Positions 60,101 through 64,000 of a stretch of 64,000 nucleotides of DNA are shown here, piece after piece (the first letter of the stretch is position 1; the number at the start of each line of letters is the position of its first letter). The DNA comes from Pelodera strongyloides (lineage: Eukaryota > Nematoda > Chromadorea > Rhabditida > Rhabditidae). Below the pieces are notes generated by a model. The model was not told the origin of the DNA. It was given only the letters and a program-made list of their open reading frames with translations, and searched no databases. The stretch covers positions 1 through 64,000 of the forward strand of contig JAANDG010000546.1 in NCBI GenBank assembly GCA_036852015.1, written 5' to 3'. A program made the translations under genes and the position numbers.

Positions 60101-63100
60101 CTCGATTTATTATTCTAATTTATTTTCATTCGCACAAGTTGCATAAGAATGCTGTTGTACTCGCTCGCTTGTTTTCAAAAACAGGTCGGTATTTCGCCTT
60201 AATAAAATCTAGAAACTGCTCTTTGCACTATCAACTATCACTATCTTTTGAATGACAAACATGGGAAAAGGTACACATGACTACAGAACAACAAACGTGA
60301 TATAAACATACACAACCAAGCCAATTTTCCCAATATCAAAATCAAAACAACAATAAAAGATACAGAGAAAATACAAACTTCCCCACCTCAAGCCCATAAT
60401 TTGTCTGTTTCGCATCGCAGTACCTCACAGCAAAATCCTCAAACTTGGGGAATATTGTTGGGTCGACGATCCTTATCTGCAAAGAAAAATGGGTATTAGA
60501 AAAGTGTTACTATCTGAAGCAATAGCAAAGAAAGGATGCGCCAGCACATAACAAACATTCTGGCAAACTTCTTTCTCACCCACCTAATTTGATGAAATAA
60601 GTAGCTGCATATACATCTGCACACATGTACGTACGTACACAACATGAAAAGTGGTTTAGCATTCTTCTTTTAGACTGGCAATGACAATTCCTTTAAGGAT
60701 GAAAAATAATGACGGCGCGCGGAGGGTTTTTGGTTTATACTAAAAAACACTCAACACTAGGAGGTATCCACTTCACCTACGCACTTCGCTGGCACAACGC
60801 GAACACGATGGAGGGGTTCGGGGTTACGGGTTACGGAACGCGGCACTTCGCTCGTGAACTCGAGATAACTTCGCTGGGCTCACTAGTGAAAACTGAAAAC
60901 CACCCACTAAAACAACTTTAACGTCAAACCTGGGAGTACAGTTCAGCGGGACGAGACAACGCAGGCGTGCCCGACAAGAGAATGGTATGGCGGGCTTTTT
61001 TCTGAAAAGTCGAAATTCTAAAGAGAATGCTCAACCTCAGTTGACATAAACAGCCAGTCAGAGTCAGTCGCATATAAAGATTGTACATACACATTAAGTA
61101 AGTAGGACCACCGCGTAGGCTTTGTTATTACGATTGTAAGGCTTTACATATAACTACTCAACACCAACCGCCAGTTTGATTGCCGTCGACGTTCGTTTCG
61201 CTTTTCGGTCCTTCAGCATGTGACTTTCATCCTTAAATGGAAAAAGTCCTACAATAGGAATAAACTTATATTTCGACTTCCGTGTTCTACACAGCATAAA
61301 CTGCGTTAAAGCCGTACAATGGTAGCTTTTTGAAGCGTATGTGCGTATGTCGGACGCCGTATGTAGCGCACGAAAATAAATGCGCGATTTTTTATTCCAA
61401 ATATATTCCTTCGCACACAACATACGAAATGCAGTTCTACGAGATATGTTTCGAAAACCAGATGCTATATCGCTTCAAGACTGTGGTATTCACGTGCTAG
61501 AACCTCATATAACGACAAGTTCACAAGTAAAGAACGACTTACAAAAATGATCGTTTGATATCCTTCCGCAACCAACTCATCATTCCGGTTACACATCTGA
61601 TCGTAGCTCATGATCGCCACTAAAATTAAATTATCATTAAAGTATGGAGTGGCCAACAAAGCGACTGGACGCAACTACCTCACATTATTGCTTCTCTCTC
61701 TCTCTGTATCTCTTCTCCCTCAATCTCTTCGATTCTCTCAACCCGCCACCCTCTCTCATTCGCACTCCCAATTCCAACCCCATTTCTCCCTCTTCGCTGT
61801 CTATCGCCTCCGCACTCTTTCATAACTCTACCCTACTTCCTCGTCACCGTCTCTCTCTCTCTCTCTCTCTCGTCTCTCGTCAATCATCTAAAATAAGAAT
61901 GTAAATCCAACCTGTCGTCGACATTCTATTCTGCGGTAATTCATCCGACTTCTTAGCAACCACTGTCACCCGTTCCTCCTTCACGCTACGACTCAGAAAT
62001 AGTTTGATGCTCTGGAACAAACAACAAACATTTCCAGCCTGGTATGGCCTGTTATGTTTCGAATTTCGAACTTTGAACCATAACACCACAGTCTTGTTCC
62101 AGTCCCGGCCCAGACAATACATAGACCGAATTCTAACGATTGTACCAGCACAGCACCTAACTCATAGCAGCCTAGCAGGCTGCCAGCACTCTTACCTCCC
62201 CCATACATCCAAATCGAGAGAAAACAACGTGATGAAACTGTACTGGTTTCATTTGTGTCATAGTCATACATACATACATAGAATGACAGTGATACAATAG
62301 TAATCTGCAGAAACCAAACTAAACTACACCCGATCAGCAACACTACGAGAAAACAAAAGTACGAACGAAGAAAACGAAAAATTACAAAAATATGAACCTG
62401 TTGCCACGCAATTGTCATCGAAGCAGGACAAACAATTAGAAGTGGCCAATCGGCACGGAAATACCTAAACAGTACGAAACAGCTTACATTCAATAAAGGG
62501 ACATTTACGATGTGTTCATAATGATTATGAAGCATTTTTATTACAATATAAACAAACCAAATTTCACCTTCATTCACCCTGGGAAACCTTTTCCGATGCG
62601 CTCATCGTATATGTATACCGTAACGGTGCAGTTTTCAAAGCTGTATGCGCAAATTTTGATAGCATTCTAATTTCACGCTAAATTTGCATAGGCAGCTTGG
62701 ATATTTGCAGTTTTACGGTATACATATAGGATGTGCGCATTGGAAAAAGTTTCCCAGGGTGAATGAAGGTGAAATTTGGTTTGTTTATATTGTAATAAAA
62801 ATGCTTTATAATCATTATGAACGTATCGTAAATATAGGTTTACTTTGATGGGCCTGTCCCCTTAAAATCGTATTGTACCTAAATTTGCATACGATATGTT
62901 TGGTGCCCGTCCGAAGCTTCCGGCACCAAATTTACATAGAATACATAGGATGTCAGATGTCATATACGTATCAGATAAAAATTTCCCAAAGTAGTAGGTA
63001 CAATACTGCTTTAAACAACAACAGGCAAAGAGGTGGTAGTGGTAGTCCAGGACGGCAGGACAGAACCAGACAACATATAGCCTATACACTGATGAGGGTG

Positions 63101-63839
63101 CTGCTAACCAAAATTACCGTAACTTTAACCAAGCTTAGAATATAATAATAATATAAAAGTTCACTAACCTTGCAATTCCGAGAGCCTGAATAGATTTTCC
63201 TAGACCCATTTCATCTGCTATCAGTACACGGCCCTTTCGCTCGATGCCGAACCTGAATGCACAAAGGAGAATTTAAAAAGGAACAAATTGTTCAAATATA
63301 ATTGAACAGCGTGTATAGCTCCCATACCGGGCGAGCATAAAATCGCGTGTAGCTCCCATACCGGGCGAGCCGATGAGCATAAAATGATAAAATCTATCAT
63401 ATAAAGTTTACCGAAAAGCCCAAAGCGTGAACCGTACTCATCCAGCTCTTTCGCTCCACCTTGTATTCCACTTTCCACAATTCCACACATAAGAAATAAG
63501 TAAACAAAAAGTACGTTTTCATATAATCAGTACTCTTATTATTATTCATTCTAACAAAACAAATAATCACTCACACAATTCCCTCTCTCTGATATTCGTA
63601 GGCCATGTCCATCAGGTCTCGGCCAACCAAAGGGCCCAGGTCAGTGGGCACAGGCTGCCGACTCGCACCTTCTGTTAGAAGACGACACACATTGTCGGGG
63701 ACCGACTCCAGTGTGACAACTACTTCCTGAATTGAATATTGAATACTCAGTAGTGAGGCGCAATGAATGGGTAACAACTATCGTTGGCTTACCGACTCTT
63801 GGCTAGATTGCTGGACGTTTGTCTGGCTCTGGGAACCCT
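57102..63839 (-). CDS. smrc-1: SMARCAL1-type SNF2 annealing helicase, catalytic part
   Basis: Sixteen exons on the minus strand, joining in phase to about 486 residues: 63839-63793, 63726-63575, 63252-63169, 62464-62398, 62011-61912, 61619-61543, 61231-61169, 61001-60930, 60476-60387, 59937-59851, 59605-59486, 59145-59029, 58797-58747, 58461-58354, 57799-57701, 57227-57102. SNF2 motifs: Walker [17 protein letters not shown]; Ia [57 protein letters not shown]; then [58 protein letters not shown] and IRIDGSTS point to SMARCAL1 rather than other SNF2 groups. Family role: ATP-driven reannealing of RPA-coated ssDNA at stalled forks. ATPase residues are intact. N-terminal RPA-binding or HARP sequences must lie beyond 63839 or off the window. 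Most introns are phase 0. Convergent with the phosphatase gene. Confidence 0.93.
57834..57938. mobile_element. internally deleted family-A element
   Basis: Both ends kept, centre lost (about 105 bp). Shares its right TTAA with the next copy. Confidence 0.8.
57935..58114. mobile_element. family-A palindromic MITE, tandem with previous
   Basis: Full copy beginning in the TTAA that ends the deleted copy. Confidence 0.83.
59625..59825. repeat. CT microsatellite region
   Basis: Broken CT tracts in a SMARCAL1 intron. Confidence 0.85.
60016..60202. mobile_element. family-A palindromic MITE
   Basis: AGTAAAGCAAAATACCCGCCGG ... GGTCGGTATTTCGCCTTAA. Confidence 0.8.
61306..61478. mobile_element. family-B palindromic MITE
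   Basis: TTAAAGCCGTACAATGGTAGC ... CCAGATGCTATATCGCTTCAA. Confidence 0.65.
61682..61872. repeat. CT-rich tracts
   Basis: Two CT blocks in a SMARCAL1 intron. Confidence 0.8.
62501..62833. repeat. inverted repeat in SMARCAL1 intron
   Basis: Left arm from about 62501 and right arm to about 62833 pair around a centre near 62660-62683; the outer parts include CCCTGGGAAA and its complement. Arms are about 150 bp with scattered mismatches. It lies 37 bp upstream of the 62464 exon. Confidence 0.8.
62868..62990. repeat. palindromic repeat, GCACCAAATTT family
   Basis: Relative of 36780-36910, immediately after the 62501 inverted repeat. Confidence 0.55.
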
Positions 63840-64000
63840 CTAAAGTTCTAAAGTACAAATATGCCCTCTAAAGTATAAATATGAAATCTATCGCGGACGC
63901 ACAGACGCCGCAGAGTACGAACACGGAGCTGCTCAGTGTATCTCCAGTCAGAAGTCAAAATGACAAGCTTCGGTCAAACAATGATCAATCAAACTAATCA

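Overview
The window is animal nuclear DNA and looks nematode. Genes are split by many GT-AG introns. The AT-rich spaces between exons are full of CT/GA microsatellites, palindromic MITE-like repeats, tRNA-headed SINE-like copies and one young LTR retrotransposon. The nematode assignment rests on protein types: a threonine-rich secreted protein with a terminal Cys domain of the DUF281/C6 kind, next to homologues of C. elegans ptp-1 (FERM), pef-1 (EF-hand phosphatase) and smrc-1 (SMARCAL1). I read the gene models by hand from splice sites, reading phase and family motifs.

Layout. 1-6.7 kb: no gene I can name; a 69-bp terminal inverted repeat pair, a 77-bp tandem repeat and a duplicated 110-bp sequence. 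6.7-14.1 kb, minus strand: N-terminal part of a PTPN3/PTPN4-type (ptp-1-like) gene, with a nearly complete FERM domain and a phosphosite-rich linker; PDZ and phosphatase domains were not found. 14.1-22.4 kb: intergenic, with a near-perfect 355-bp hairpin. 22.4-24.9 kb, minus strand: a four-exon gene for a secreted, Thr-rich, mucin-like protein. 29.7-52.1 kb, plus strand: a complete 20-exon PPEF/RdgC-type phosphatase gene (786 residues, N-terminal lipidation signal, IQ motif, PP2A-like catalytic core, EF-hands), whose introns hold a 1.4-kb minisatellite, a solo LTR and an LTR retrotransposon. 56.6-63.8 kb, minus strand: a SMARCAL1-type SNF2 annealing helicase gene, convergent with the phosphatase gene; its 5' end lies beyond 63.8 kb.

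The four genes do not form a pathway: membrane/cytoskeletal tyrosine phosphatase, secreted mucin-like protein, calcium-linked Ser/Thr phosphatase and replication-fork helicase. I see no operon-type spacing and no defence or biosynthetic system. The most unusual material is structural: a family of near-palindromic repeats bounded by TTAA, long foldback hairpins, a MITE with 7-bp target duplications, a 27-nt microexon, and repeats that appear to supply coding ends or stop codons to host genes.
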